DNA of 64,000 nucleotides. Origin: Yeosuana aquiaggeris. Its GTDB lineage: Bacteria; Bacteroidota; Bacteroidia; Flavobacteriales; Flavobacteriaceae. Positions 25,441 through 34,466 of the stretch are shown here, piece by piece. The position numbers were made by a program, and so were the translations under genes. The DNA is taken from the NCBI RefSeq assembly GCF_044003965.1, contig NZ_JBAWKC010000001.1, positions 124,001-188,000 of the forward strand, written 5' to 3'. Every line of letters begins with the position of its first letter. Position 1 is the first letter of the stretch. Under the pieces are notes generated by a model. It saw nothing but the letters and a program-made list of their open reading frames with translations, was not told the origin of the DNA and ran no database searches.

Positions 25441-25448
25441 CAAAATTA
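25441..25448 (-). promoter_or_regulatory. Bacteroidota -7 box (TAATTTTG) for the universal stress gene
   Basis: TAATTTTG on the minus strand fits TAnnTTTG and lies 44 bp upstream of the start codon at 25397. It sits in the divergent region shared with the GNAT gene. A -33 element was not clear. Confidence 0.4.
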
Positions 25449-25457
25449 AACATAATA

Positions 25458-25958
25458 ATGATTAGAAAAGGAAATCATACAGATATTAATCGCATTCTAA
25501 AAATAACAAAAGCATGCACCGAGCTCATGATTAAAAACAACATTTTTCAATGGAATGACTTTTATCCAAATGAAAATGCTTTTAAAAAAGATGTGGTACG
25601 TGAGGAATTATATGTGATTGCGTTTGATTCTGAACTTATTGGATGTGTTACAATATCTACATTAATGGACAAGGAATATATGCCCGTTTCATGGCTTACA
25701 CAAAGCAAAAAGAACTTGTACATTCATCGTTTAGCCGTTCATCCTGAACACCAAGGAAAAGGATATGCCCAGCAATTGATGGCTTTTGCTGAAACTTATG
25801 CCATTTCAAATGAGTTTAACTCTATCAGATTAGATACCTTTTCAAAAAATTTAAGAAATCAAAAATTTTACGAACTTAGAGGCTATAAACGCCTTGAAGA
25901 AATAAGGTTTCCAAATCAAAGTGAGCATCCATTTTACTGTTATGAACTAGTCTTATGA
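25458..25958 (+). CDS. GNAT-family N-acetyltransferase
   Basis: A 166-residue acyltransferase. The central acetyl-CoA-binding motif is LAVHPEHQGKGYAQQLMAFAE (Q/R-x-x-G-x-G/A type), preceded by strand LIGCVTIS and followed by SIRLDTFSKNLRNQKFYELRGYKRLEEI, the usual motif B with the Asn and Tyr. The substrate cannot be told from sequence. It overlaps the start of the MATE gene by 4 bp (ATGA), which implies translational coupling; both may take part in resistance to a small molecule. Confidence 0.85.
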   Translation: MIRKGNHTDINRILKITKACTELMIKNNIFQWNDFYPNENAFKKDVVREELYVIAFDSELIGCVTISTLMDKEYMPVSWLTQSKKNLYIHRLAVHPEHQGKGYAQQLMAFAETYAISNEFNSIRLDTFSKNLRNQKFYELRGYKRLEEIRFPNQSEHPFYCYELVL

Positions 25959-27280
25959 GCTTAGACATCAGCTTTAAACACATAAATAAATTAGCAATTC
26001 CGGCTTTAATTTCTGGGATTTCAGAACCTTTGCTATCCTTAACCGATGCTGCCATTGTGGGTAATATGGCCATTAACTCCACAGAATCTTTGGCAGCCGT
26101 AGGTATTGTAAGCACTTTTCTTTCCATGCTTATTTGGGTTTTAGGCCAAACCCGCAGCGCTATTTCATCTATAGTTTCCCAATATGTGGGTGCCAATAAA
26201 ATAGACCAAATAAAAAATCTTCCGGCTCAAGCTATCTTTATCATTACATCTATTAGTATTTTAATTATCCTATTTACATATCCTTTTGCCAGATCTATTT
26301 TTAAACTTTATAATGCCTCAGATTTAATTTTAGACTATAGTGTTATTTACTATAAAATAAGGGTGTTCGGTTTTCCTTTTACCCTTTTTACTATTGGAGT
26401 GTTTGGTGCTTTCAGAGGCCTTCAAAACACCTATTACCCAATGATAATAGCTATTTTAGGCGCGGTTATTAATGTGGTTTTAGATGTTGTTTTAGTATAT
26501 GGTATTGAAGGGATGTTGGAGCCCATGAATATTGAAGGGGCTGCTTACGCCAGTGTGTTCTCACAATTCATGATGGCCTTGTGTTCGGCCTATTTTATAC
26601 TTAAAAAAACAATAATCCCTTTAAAAATAAACTTCCCTTTTAACCAAGAGATAAAACGGTTTATTTTTATGATACTTAATCTTTTTGTTAGAACGATTGC
26701 CTTAAATGTTACCTTATATTTTGCAAGTGCGTTTGCTACCAGTTATGGATCAGAATATATCGCAGCCTATACTATTGCCATTAATTTATGGTTTTTAGGG
26801 GCCTTTATTATTGATGGGTATGCAAGCGCCGGAAATATCTTGTCAGGAAAATTATATGGAGCCAAGTCCTATCATCTATTAATTAAACTGAGCAATCAAC
26901 TCATTAAGTATGGAATTGTTATTGGAGCTGTAACCGCTTGTATCGGGGCTCTTTTTTATTTTCCGCTTGGCCGCATTTTTACTTCAGACCCAAATGTGTT
27001 AAGCGTTTTTTATGAAGTGTTCTGGGTCGTTTTATTAATGCAACCATTTTGTGCTTTAGCTTTTATTTTTGATGGTATTTTTAAAGGATTAGGTAAAATG
27101 AAATATCTCAGAAACGTTTTACTTTTTGCAACTTTTCTCGTTTTTGTGCCCATTTTATTTTGGTTAGACTCTCTTGATTTTAAACTTTATGCCATATTTA
27201 TAGCACTAACCATCTGGATAATCGCAAGAGGTATTCCACTAATAATAAAATTTAGGCAACTGTTTTTGCCACTTGTATAA
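25955..27280 (+). CDS. MATE-family multidrug efflux transporter
   Basis: A 441-residue inner-membrane protein with about twelve transmembrane helices in two similar halves. Typical features are LAIPALISGISEPLLSLTDAAIVG near the N-terminus, SAISSIVSQYVGA, FRGLQNTYYPMI and, in the second half, IDGYASAGNILSGKLYGAK. MATE proteins export cationic drugs or metabolites in exchange for Na+ or H+. The start overlaps the GNAT stop codon. Confidence 0.9.
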   Translation: MSLDISFKHINKLAIPALISGISEPLLSLTDAAIVGNMAINSTESLAAVGIVSTFLSMLIWVLGQTRSAISSIVSQYVGANKIDQIKNLPAQAIFIITSISILIILFTYPFARSIFKLYNASDLILDYSVIYYKIRVFGFPFTLFTIGVFGAFRGLQNTYYPMIIAILGAVINVVLDVVLVYGIEGMLEPMNIEGAAYASVFSQFMMALCSAYFILKKTIIPLKINFPFNQEIKRFIFMILNLFVRTIALNVTLYFASAFATSYGSEYIAAYTIAINLWFLGAFIIDGYASAGNILSGKLYGAKSYHLLIKLSNQLIKYGIVIGAVTACIGALFYFPLGRIFTSDPNVLSVFYEVFWVVLLMQPFCALAFIFDGIFKGLGKMKYLRNVLLFATFLVFVPILFWLDSLDFKLYAIFIALTIWIIARGIPLIIKFRQLFLPLV

Positions 27281-27313
27281 AACAACTAACTTTGAATACT
27301 AATTTTGCCTTAA

Positions 27314-27487
27314 ATGTTATTAATAACTCTTGCTCAAGACATTAATATTGAAGATAAATTAAAAAGCGCTCCTGATTCAAATTATGAAATAGGTGTTTTT
27401 ATAGGCTCTATGCTTCCTTTTGTGATTTTAGTGGCCATAGCTTATATGATTTACAGATACAATAAAAACAGAATAAATAAAGACTAA
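27314..27487 (+). CDS. Small single-pass membrane protein (57 aa)
   Basis: A 57-residue frame, MLLITLAQDINIEDKLKSAP then EIGVFIGSMLPFVILVAIAY and a positively charged tail MIYRYNKNRINKD. It has one transmembrane helix with a Lys/Arg-rich end. Its stop overlaps the start of the following mini-gene (TAATG), which supports real translation of both. The family is unknown to me. Confidence 0.55.
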   Translation: MLLITLAQDINIEDKLKSAPDSNYEIGVFIGSMLPFVILVAIAYMIYRYNKNRINKD

Positions 27488-27585
27488 TGGATTTTATAAA
27501 TTTTTTAAGTGGTAATGGATTGTTTTTAATCCTGGCTCTAGTGCTCATAGTTGTTTATGTGGTTAACAGAGTTAAAAAACGTTAG
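27487..27585 (+). CDS. Mini-protein with one transmembrane helix (32 aa)
   Basis: A 32-residue frame: MDFINFLSGNGLFLILALVL, then IVVYVVNRVKKR. It is almost only a membrane helix with a basic end. It overlaps the previous small gene by one base (TAATG). Such pairs may be accessory subunits of membrane complexes. There is no recognised family and the coding status is probable, not proven. Confidence 0.45.
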   Translation: MDFINFLSGNGLFLILALVLIVVYVVNRVKKR

Positions 27586-27674
27586 CCATTAATTTTAGCT
27601 AGGTATTTGGTTTTAAATTATTGGAATATTACAATCAAATAAAACTTAAAGCCCAATAGCTTTTACAAAATGAA

Positions 27675-27682
27675 TATCTTTG
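27675..27682 (+). promoter_or_regulatory. Bacteroidota -7 box (TATCTTTG) for the queD-like gene
   Basis: TATCTTTG matches TAnnTTTG and ends 18 bp before the ATG at 27701. A clear TTTG at -33 was not found. Confidence 0.45.
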
Positions 27683-27700
27683 TGCTTTAATTTATTATAA

Positions 27701-28156
27701 ATGGGTAATATTCGCATTACAAAACAATTCTCTTTTGAAACAGGCCATGCCCTTTATGGCTATGATGGTAAATGTAAAAATGTACACGGACATAGTTACA
27801 AACTTTCTGTCACCGTTATTGGTAAGCCTATTAAAGACAATACACATGTAAAATTTGGGATGGTTATTGATTTTGGCGATTTAAAACGCATTGTTAAAGA
27901 AGAAATTGTAAATGTATTTGATCATGCCACCGTTTTTAATAAAAATACACCACACGTGGAGTTGGCCAAAGAACTGGCCGATCGTGGTCATAACGTATTA
28001 TTGGTAGATTACCAGCCAACAAGTGAAATGATGGTTATTGATTTCTCTAAAAAAATTAAAAGCAGATTACCAGATCATATTGAATTACATTCTTTAAAAC
28101 TTCAAGAAACTGACACTTCCTTTGCGGAGTGGTACGCTAGCGATAATGGGAAATAA
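27701..28156 (+). CDS. queD: 6-carboxytetrahydropterin synthase / 6-pyruvoyl-tetrahydropterin synthase family (QueD-like)
   Basis: A 151-residue enzyme converting 7,8-dihydroneopterin triphosphate to 6-carboxytetrahydropterin in queuosine biosynthesis, or to pyruvoyl-tetrahydropterin in the homologous family. Zinc ligands are His16 (FETGHAL), His29 and His31 (KNVHGHSY). Cys25 in GKCKNVHGH is the catalytic cysteine of the C-x3-HGH motif. GMVIDFGDLK and the DHATVFN stretch are typical, as is the late LQET with the catalytic Glu. Its last codons overlap the start of the lpxH-like gene by 11 bp, so the two are co-transcribed. Confidence 0.85.
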   Translation: MGNIRITKQFSFETGHALYGYDGKCKNVHGHSYKLSVTVIGKPIKDNTHVKFGMVIDFGDLKRIVKEEIVNVFDHATVFNKNTPHVELAKELADRGHNVLLVDYQPTSEMMVIDFSKKIKSRLPDHIELHSLKLQETDTSFAEWYASDNGK

Positions 28157-28913
28157 TTTTATAACTTTTCCGAAAGGTAAAAAAATATATTTCGCTTCAG
28201 ATAATCATCTTGGAGCTCCAACTAAAGATGCTTCGGCCCCAAGAGAAAAGAAATTTGTAGCTTGGTTAGATGACATTAAACAGGATGCGGCAGCTATTTT
28301 TCTTTTAGGTGATTTATTTGATTTTTGGTTTGAATATAAAACCGTTATTCCCAAAGGCTTTACCAGAACTTTGGGAAAACTAGCTGAAATAAGTGATTCT
28401 GGAATCCCTGTTTATTTCTTTGTTGGTAATCATGATTTATGGATGGATGACTATTTTAAAACTGAATTAAACATTCCTGTTTATCACCAAGCAGAAGAGT
28501 TTGTGCTCAATAATAAAATCTTTTTTATTGGTCATGGCGATGGGTTGGGCCCTGCTGACAAAGGTTATAAACGTATGAAAAAAGTGTTTACTAATCCTTT
28601 TTTTAAATGGGTATTCAGATGGGTTCATCCTGATGTTGGTATGCGCATTGCACAATATCTATCAGTAAAAAACAAATTGATTTCTGGTGATGATGATGCT
28701 CAGTTTCTTGGTGAGGAAAATGAATGGCTGGCGCAATACAGTCAAAAAAAATTAGAAGAAAAACACAGGGACTTTTTTATATTTGGCCACAGACATTTGC
28801 CATTAGAAATTCAACTTAACCCCTCTTCAAAATATATCAATCTGGGCGACTGGATTGGATATTACACCTATGGTGTTTTTGATGGTGACAAAATGGAATT
28901 AAAAAAATATTAA
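28146..28913 (+). CDS. lpxH: UDP-2,3-diacylglucosamine pyrophosphatase (LpxH-like)
   Basis: A metallophosphatase of the calcineurin-like fold that cleaves UDP-2,3-diacylglucosamine to lipid X in lipid A synthesis. Visible metal-site motifs are ASDNHLG, GDLFDFWFEY, VGNHDLWM, IGHGDGLGP and FGHRHLPLE. I chose ATG 28146 (MGNNFITFPKGKKIYFASD), because the extension upstream to 28122 would need a TTG start inside queD. The stop meets the stop of the convergent MFS gene with a 4-bp overlap. Confidence 0.85.
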   Translation: MGNNFITFPKGKKIYFASDNHLGAPTKDASAPREKKFVAWLDDIKQDAAAIFLLGDLFDFWFEYKTVIPKGFTRTLGKLAEISDSGIPVYFFVGNHDLWMDDYFKTELNIPVYHQAEEFVLNNKIFFIGHGDGLGPADKGYKRMKKVFTNPFFKWVFRWVHPDVGMRIAQYLSVKNKLISGDDDAQFLGEENEWLAQYSQKKLEEKHRDFFIFGHRHLPLEIQLNPSSKYINLGDWIGYYTYGVFDGDKMELKKY

Positions 28914-30175
28914 TCCTTTTCGTGATCTTCAATATCCTTTCTAAGGTCTAATTTTCTAAATGACGGAGACACAATACCAGTAGTTACAACCGTAATTAAG
29001 GTCATAGTGCCTCCAAACACAACAGCTGTTACGGTTCCCATAAGTTTAGCCGTTAAACCACTTTCAAAAGCTCCCAGCTCATTTGAAGAGCCCACAAACA
29101 TAGAGTTCACAGACGCTACTCTTCCACGCATATGATCAGGTGTTTTTATTTGTAAAATAGTTTGTCTTATCACCATAGAAACCCCGTCGGTAACACCACT
29201 AAAAAATAGGGCCAGAACAGAAACCCAAAATATTGACGAAAGGCCAAAAACAATGATACATACACCAAATCCAAAAATAGCCCCCAATAGTTTTAAACCG
29301 GCATTTTTACTAATAGGTAAATAGGCCGTAATTAACATGGTTAAAAAAGCCCCTACAGCAGGTGCCGCTCTTAAAACCCCAAAACCTTCTGAACCTACCT
29401 TTAAAATATCTTGCGCAAATATGGGTAATAAGGCAACCGCTCCACCAAATAAAACGGCTACCATATCTAAAGTTATGGCTCCTAAAATAGCCTTTGTTTT
29501 AAAAACAAACTGAACGCCTTCTTTTAAACTTTTAATTACTGGCTCTCCAATTTTTGGATTTAAAATAGGCTTTTTCTTAATTCTAAAAACAATAAACAAT
29601 GACAAAATAATCAATCCGAAAATGATGCAAAGGGACCAATGAACACCAATCCAGCCAATAGAAAAGCCAGCAAAAGCAGGGCCCAAAACAGATGCCATTT
29701 GCCAGGTTGAACTGCTCCAGGTAGCTGCGTTGGCATATAATTTTTTAGGCACTATTAATGCGATTAACGAAAAAATGGTTGGGCCAAAAAAGGAGCGCAA
29801 AAACCCTCCAAAAAACACTAAAGCATAAATACAATATAAAATAGTATGTGTAGACCATGATGAAACAACTACGGGCCAGGTAAGTAAAAATAGGCCTAAA
29901 CTAATGAGTGAAAAGGCTGCTATAATTGTAGCTAAAAGATTTCTCTTCTCTCTTTGATCTACTATATGTCCGGCAAACAAAGCCATAGTAAATGCCGGAA
30001 CGATTTCCATCAACCCAATAAGTCCAAGTGACAACGGATCTTTTGTAAGACTGTAGACCTGCCATTCTATAACTATAAATTGCATGGACCAACCAAAGAC
30101 TAACACCAATCTGAGTAATAAAAAAATATTGAATTCCTTAATTCTCAAGGCTGCATATGGGTCATTCTTATTCAT
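28910..30175 (-). CDS. MFS transporter
   Basis: A 421-residue, about twelve-helix protein of the MFS_3/enterobactin-exporter-like type: FNIFLLLRLVLVFGWSMQFIVIEWQVYSLTKDPLSLGLIGLMEIVPAFTMALFAGHIVDQREKRN carries the loop 2-3 motif. DGVSMVIRQTILQIKTPDHMRGRVASVNSMFVGSSNELGAFESG in the second half is typical of this exporter group. The substrate is unknown. The start codon is directly next to the recJ stop, so both belong to one transcript. Confidence 0.85.
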   Translation of the reverse strand: MNKNDPYAALRIKEFNIFLLLRLVLVFGWSMQFIVIEWQVYSLTKDPLSLGLIGLMEIVPAFTMALFAGHIVDQREKRNLLATIIAAFSLISLGLFLLTWPVVVSSWSTHTILYCIYALVFFGGFLRSFFGPTIFSLIALIVPKKLYANAATWSSSTWQMASVLGPAFAGFSIGWIGVHWSLCIIFGLIILSLFIVFRIKKKPILNPKIGEPVIKSLKEGVQFVFKTKAILGAITLDMVAVLFGGAVALLPIFAQDILKVGSEGFGVLRAAPAVGAFLTMLITAYLPISKNAGLKLLGAIFGFGVCIIVFGLSSIFWVSVLALFFSGVTDGVSMVIRQTILQIKTPDHMRGRVASVNSMFVGSSNELGAFESGLTAKLMGTVTAVVFGGTMTLITVVTTGIVSPSFRKLDLRKDIEDHEKD

Positions 30176-31879
30176 TTATTCTGAATCATTCGCTTTCACG
30201 TCTCTTAATTTGAGTTGCAGACTAACATTGCCATTCCATTCATTCTCATCAACCGAGTAAACCACTTTAAAAAGTTTATTATCAGTAATTAGATCGACTT
30301 TATCTCCCATACCAAAACCAATAGCTACCAAAGCGTTAGAACCAGGTTGAACAACAGTCATTCTTAAATGTGTTTTGTCTGCTCCAACGCATTTTCCATA
30401 CCCCGTATCTTTTAAGTCTTCTGTCATAAAAACCGGAGTCATATTTTCTGGTCCATAAGGAGCAAACTGTTTAATAATTCTATAAAATTTGGGGCTAATA
30501 TCTTTTAAATCAATTTTCGCATCAATTTTAATTTCAGGAATCAATAAGGATCTATCGATTGTTTTTGAAACCTCATCTTCAAAAGCCTGTTTAAATGCCT
30601 GATAGTTTTCTTCTTTCATTGTTAATCCTGCGGCATATTTATGTCCACCAAATTGTTCAATAAATTCACTGCATGCTTCAATAACATTATAAATATCAAA
30701 ATCTCTGACTGAGCGCGCCGATGCAGCCAGTTTGTCCCCGCTTCTGGTAAACACCAAGGTTGGTCTGTAATAGGTTTCTGTTAACCTGGAAGCCACGATA
30801 CCAATAACCCCTTTGTGCCAATCTTCCTGATATACCACCGTTGTTAAATTATTTTGCTCGCCTAACTGTTCTATTTGAATAAGAGCCTCTTCGGTAATAC
30901 GTTTATCTTCTTCTCTTCTATCGGAATTATATTCCTCAATCTCTGCCGCAAACTGCAGCGCTTTCTCATATTCCGTTTCCACTAATAATGTCACGGCATA
31001 ATTGCCGTGTTTCATTCTTCCTGCAGCATTAATTCTTGGTGCTACTACAAATACAACATCTGTAATAGTCAATTCCGTCTTATTAACTTGTTCTAGCAAT
31101 GCTTTTATACCTGGTCTCGGAAAAGTATTTATTACCTGCAATCCAAAATAGGCTAATACTCTATTTTCTCCCGTAATGGGAACGATGTCTGCGCCAATGG
31201 CAGTGGCCACTAAGTCAAGATATTCAACAAGATCTTTAACGCCTTTTCCCTCTTTTGAATTTAAGGCTTGAATCAATTTAAAACCTACGCCACAACCACA
31301 CAATTCTTTATAAGGATAATTACAATCGTCTTGTTTTGGGTCTAAAACAGCCACCGCGTCTGGAATATCATCTCCGGGTCTGTGATGATCACAAATAATA
31401 AAATCAATCCCTAATTCTTTGGCATAAGCTACCTTTTCTACCGCTTTTATTCCGCAATCTAGAGCAATAATAAGTGTGAAATCATTTTCTACAGCAAAAT
31501 TGATTCCCTTATAAGAAATACCATAACCTTCATCATAGCGGTTTGGAATATAAGTCAGAACAAGCTCATGTCTGGTTTTTAAATAAGAAGACATTAATGC
31601 AACTGACGTGGTCCCATCAACATCATAATCACCATAAACTAAAATATTCTCCTTGTTTGTAATGGCTTTTTCTATTCTGGTAACGGCTTTATCCATATCT
31701 TTCATTAAGAATGGATTATGTAAATCACTCAGACTTGGCCTGAAAAACTTTTTTGCCTCCTCAAAGGTTTCAATTTCTCTTTCTAATAGCAGAGTTGCAA
31801 TAATAGGATCTACTTGAAGTGCTTTTTGTAATGCTTCAATTTTAGAGGATTCCGGTTTAGGTTTTAGTGTCCACCGCAT
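30176..31879 (-). CDS. recJ: Single-stranded-DNA-specific 5'-3' exonuclease RecJ
   Basis: A 567-residue exonuclease acting in recombination and mismatch repair. The DHH phosphoesterase core shows VYGDYDVDGTTS (motif I), ALDCG (motif II), CDHHRPGDD (motif III) and DLVATAIGADIVP (motif IV). The DHHA1 part has RINAAGRMKHG and GGHKYAAGLT, and the C-terminal OB domain follows. The length matches Bacteroidota RecJ. The MFS gene follows directly. Confidence 0.95.
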   Translation of the reverse strand: MRWTLKPKPESSKIEALQKALQVDPIIATLLLEREIETFEEAKKFFRPSLSDLHNPFLMKDMDKAVTRIEKAITNKENILVYGDYDVDGTTSVALMSSYLKTRHELVLTYIPNRYDEGYGISYKGINFAVENDFTLIIALDCGIKAVEKVAYAKELGIDFIICDHHRPGDDIPDAVAVLDPKQDDCNYPYKELCGCGVGFKLIQALNSKEGKGVKDLVEYLDLVATAIGADIVPITGENRVLAYFGLQVINTFPRPGIKALLEQVNKTELTITDVVFVVAPRINAAGRMKHGNYAVTLLVETEYEKALQFAAEIEEYNSDRREEDKRITEEALIQIEQLGEQNNLTTVVYQEDWHKGVIGIVASRLTETYYRPTLVFTRSGDKLAASARSVRDFDIYNVIEACSEFIEQFGGHKYAAGLTMKEENYQAFKQAFEDEVSKTIDRSLLIPEIKIDAKIDLKDISPKFYRIIKQFAPYGPENMTPVFMTEDLKDTGYGKCVGADKTHLRMTVVQPGSNALVAIGFGMGDKVDLITDNKLFKVVYSVDENEWNGNVSLQLKLRDVKANDSE

Positions 31880-31912
31880 TTTTATATCAAGGTTAAAGGC
31901 TGATTCTACAGG

Positions 31913-32335
31913 CTATTGATTATGGAAATGAGTTTCTATTTTTAACTCTGAAAATTGACGAAACATTTCCATAACACCACAATATTTTTCAATGGATAAA
32001 TCAACGGCCTTTTGAAGTTTGCTTTCATTGAGTTCATTTCCAAAAAAATGAAATTCCACAGTGACTTTATCATAATATTTTGGATGTTCTTCTGTGAGAT
32101 TAGCCTCTATTTCAATTTTAAAATCGGTAACCTTTAGCTTCATTTTTTTTATTAATGAGGCTACATCCAAGCCCGAACAACCAGCCAACGCAGACAACAT
32201 CAATGCTTTAGGTCTATAGCCTTCTCCTTTTCCGTCATTTTCAGGACCTGCATCAATAAACAAATTATGTCCAGATGGATTGGTACTTTCAAACTTCATA
32301 TTTCCTTTCCAGGTTGTTGTAATATGATTCGTCAT
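31913..32335 (-). CDS. OsmC-family peroxiredoxin-like protein
   Basis: A 140-residue OsmC/Ohr fold protein. The two redox cysteines are in LSALAGCSGLDVASL and SIEKYCGVMEMF. OsmC-type proteins reduce organic hydroperoxides with thiols. The YhfA-like subgroup with ALMLSALAGCSGLDVA is likely. It is 33 bp upstream of recJ on the same strand and divergent from an AhpD-like gene, which gives two thiol-peroxidase-type genes back to back. Confidence 0.85.
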   Translation of the reverse strand: MTNHITTTWKGNMKFESTNPSGHNLFIDAGPENDGKGEGYRPKALMLSALAGCSGLDVASLIKKMKLKVTDFKIEIEANLTEEHPKYYDKVTVEFHFFGNELNESKLQKAVDLSIEKYCGVMEMFRQFSELKIETHFHNQ

Positions 32336-32402
32336 TTCTGTATTATTTTTTGTTACTTGTATATATCAAAAATACATATAAAATTACTAAAAAAAACATC
32401 CT

Positions 32403-32993
32403 ATGCCATTAGTTACACCGCTCTCTGCAGACCACGATTTAGAAACCAAAAACCTTGCAGAATTTTTTAATGAGACTTTAGGCTTTTGTCCTAACTCCGT
32501 ATTAACCATGCAACGCCGTCCGGCCATCAGTAAAGCGTTTATTAATTTGAATAAAGCGGTTATGGCTAATGAAGGCAGAGTGACTTCTGCTTTAAAACGT
32601 ATGATAGCCTGGGTCAGTAGTAATGCCACAGGTTGCCGGTATTGTCAGGCACATGCCATAAGAGCTGCGGAACGCTATGGTGCCGAACAAGAACAGTTAG
32701 ATAATATTTGGGAATACAGAACGCATCGCGCTTTTAATGAGGCAGAACGCGCTGCTTTAGATTTTAGTTTAGCGGCTTCTCAGGTGCCTAACGCAGTTGA
32801 TGAGTCTATAAAAAAACGATTGTATAAATTTTGGGATGAAGGTGAGATTGTAGAAATGCTTGGTGTGATAGCATTGTTTGGCTATCTGAATAGATGGAAT
32901 GACAGTATGGGAACCAGTATTGAAGATGGTGCGGTTGAAAGTGGTAACCAATACTTAGGGAAGCATGGATGGGAAAAAGGGAAGCACATTTAA
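32403..32993 (+). CDS. Carboxymuconolactone decarboxylase / AhpD-like protein
   Basis: A 196-residue all-helical protein of the peroxidase-related CMD group. The CxxC-x3-H redox motif is in GCRYCQAHAIRAAERYG, and FNEAERAALDFSLAAS is the conserved helix after it. AhpD-like members act as disulfide reductases in peroxide detoxification. It is divergent from the OsmC gene with a 67-bp shared promoter region, suggesting joint regulation under oxidative stress (inference). Confidence 0.8.
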   Translation: MPLVTPLSADHDLETKNLAEFFNETLGFCPNSVLTMQRRPAISKAFINLNKAVMANEGRVTSALKRMIAWVSSNATGCRYCQAHAIRAAERYGAEQEQLDNIWEYRTHRAFNEAERAALDFSLAASQVPNAVDESIKKRLYKFWDEGEIVEMLGVIALFGYLNRWNDSMGTSIEDGAVESGNQYLGKHGWEKGKHI

Positions 32994-33004
32994 AATTATA
33001 GCCA

Positions 33005-33784
33005 ATGAAATCTTTTTTTAAAGGAGCATCCACAATAGTCGTCCTTTTGTCTTTAAGTCTTTCTTTTAGTTGTAAAGAAGAAAAAACTGAATTGACATTT
33101 AAACTCATTGAGAGAAATTCATACTTCATGGATTCATATAATGGAATTAGCGTTTACCGCGATAACACTACACGAAAGCCAATGACTGGTCATTTTTTGG
33201 TAGGCAATAAGTTAAAGAAATGGGAGGAATTTAAATTAAATGAAGGCATATTAAATGGTGATTACATTGTGTTTCATGATAACGGAGAAAAATTTTCTTG
33301 CTCAAGTTATTTAAATGGTAAACTTAATGGAGATGACAAAACTTTTTATCTATCAGGGGCATTGAAAAATGTAAAAACCTACAAAAATGGTAATCGTTAT
33401 GGTAAAAGCATTTCATATTTTGAAAGTGGCCAAATTCAAAATGAATCAAGAATTGAAAATGAAAAAGCAGTAGAATCTATTTCATATGATATCATTGGAA
33501 ACATCCTCTCTCAAATGTTTATTAAAGATGGGAAAACCATAACTCAAAATATTAAAAATGGGAAAATGTTTTCAGAACACATATCGTCTAATTATGATAA
33601 TTTTGAAGCTATAAAATTTTATAATGAAGACGGCAGTTTAAAGGTCTATTTGCGCATGTTAGATCAAGGAGACAATCATTATTTAGTAGAACTTGATGGG
33701 AATGGTGAGGAAATAAAAAGAATAGATATAAAAGCAAATCCTCAAGAGTTTATAAAATACAAGGAGTTTTTTGTTGACTTATAA
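33005..33784 (+). CDS. YwqK-type MORN-like repeat lipoprotein
   Basis: A 259-residue protein with a lipobox (LSLSLSFSC, Cys23). Repeats of the type GKLNGDDKTFYLSGALKNVKTYKNGNRYGKSISYFESGQI at residues 60-160 are MORN-variant (YwqK) repeats, found in proteins sometimes labelled antitoxin; no toxin gene is adjacent, so that label should not be used here. It is 11 bp downstream of the AhpD-like gene. The function is unknown. Confidence 0.7.
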   Translation: MKSFFKGASTIVVLLSLSLSFSCKEEKTELTFKLIERNSYFMDSYNGISVYRDNTTRKPMTGHFLVGNKLKKWEEFKLNEGILNGDYIVFHDNGEKFSCSSYLNGKLNGDDKTFYLSGALKNVKTYKNGNRYGKSISYFESGQIQNESRIENEKAVESISYDIIGNILSQMFIKDGKTITQNIKNGKMFSEHISSNYDNFEAIKFYNEDGSLKVYLRMLDQGDNHYLVELDGNGEEIKRIDIKANPQEFIKYKEFFVDL

Positions 33785-33788
33785 AATC

Positions 33789-34466
33789 TTATTTATGAGT
33801 TTTCCCACCAACACAAATCACAATCTCACCTTTTGGTGGTTTGTTCGTATAATAGACTAAAACCTCTTTGGCGGTTCCACGAATGGTTTCTTCATATAAT
33901 TTGGTGAGTTCTCTGGAAACAGAGACTTGCCGGTCTTCACCAAAATACTCGCAAAAATTGGCTAAGGTTTTTAAAAGTTTATGCGGGCTTTCATAAAAAA
34001 TAATGGTTCTGGTTTCTTCAGCTAAGAACAATAAGCGAGTTTGTCTTCCTTTTTTTACTGGCAAAAAACCTTCAAATACAAATTTGTCATTTGGCAACCC
34101 GGAATTCACCAATGCGGGCACAAAAGCAGTTGCGCCTGGTAAACAATCTACTTCTATATTATTTTCAATACAAGCTCTTGTTATTAAAAAACCGGGGTCT
34201 GAAATAGCCGGCGTCCCAGCATCGCTAATTAAAGCCACACTCATTCCGCTTTTTAATTTTTGAATGAGATTTTCAACGGTTTTATGTTCATTATGCATGT
34301 GGTGTGATTGCATATGTGTTGTAATCTCATAATGCTTTAATAGTTTTCCTGAGGTACGGGTATCTTCGGCAAGAATTAAATCGACTTCATTTAAAACCTC
34401 CACGGCTCTAAAAGTCATGTCTTTTAAATTCCCAATAGGCGTTGGAACAATATAGAGTTTACTCAT
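33789..34466 (-). CDS. rsmI: 16S rRNA (cytidine-1402-2'-O)-methyltransferase RsmI
   Basis: A 225-residue SAM-dependent methyltransferase of the tetrapyrrole-methylase fold that modifies C1402 in the ribosomal P site. Motifs are YIVPTPIGNLKDMTFRAVEVL, LILAEDTRTSGKLLKHY, LISDAGTPAISDPGF, CLPGATAFVPALVNSGL and FYESPHKLLKTL. The start codon overlaps the stop of the upstream hypothetical gene by 1 bp (TAATG), so the two are translationally coupled. Confidence 0.95.
   Translation of the reverse strand: MSKLYIVPTPIGNLKDMTFRAVEVLNEVDLILAEDTRTSGKLLKHYEITTHMQSHHMHNEHKTVENLIQKLKSGMSVALISDAGTPAISDPGFLITRACIENNIEVDCLPGATAFVPALVNSGLPNDKFVFEGFLPVKKGRQTRLLFLAEETRTIIFYESPHKLLKTLANFCEYFGEDRQVSVSRELTKLYEETIRGTAKEVLVYYTNKPPKGEIVICVGGKTHK

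Noticed and set aside
28122..28145. Upstream TTG start for the lpxH-like gene
   Set aside because: The ATG at 28146 gives a normal LpxH N-terminus and a smaller overlap with queD.
33005..33784. Toxin-antitoxin system (YwqK label)
   Set aside because: The protein is a lipoprotein with MORN-like repeats and no toxin-like gene is next to it.
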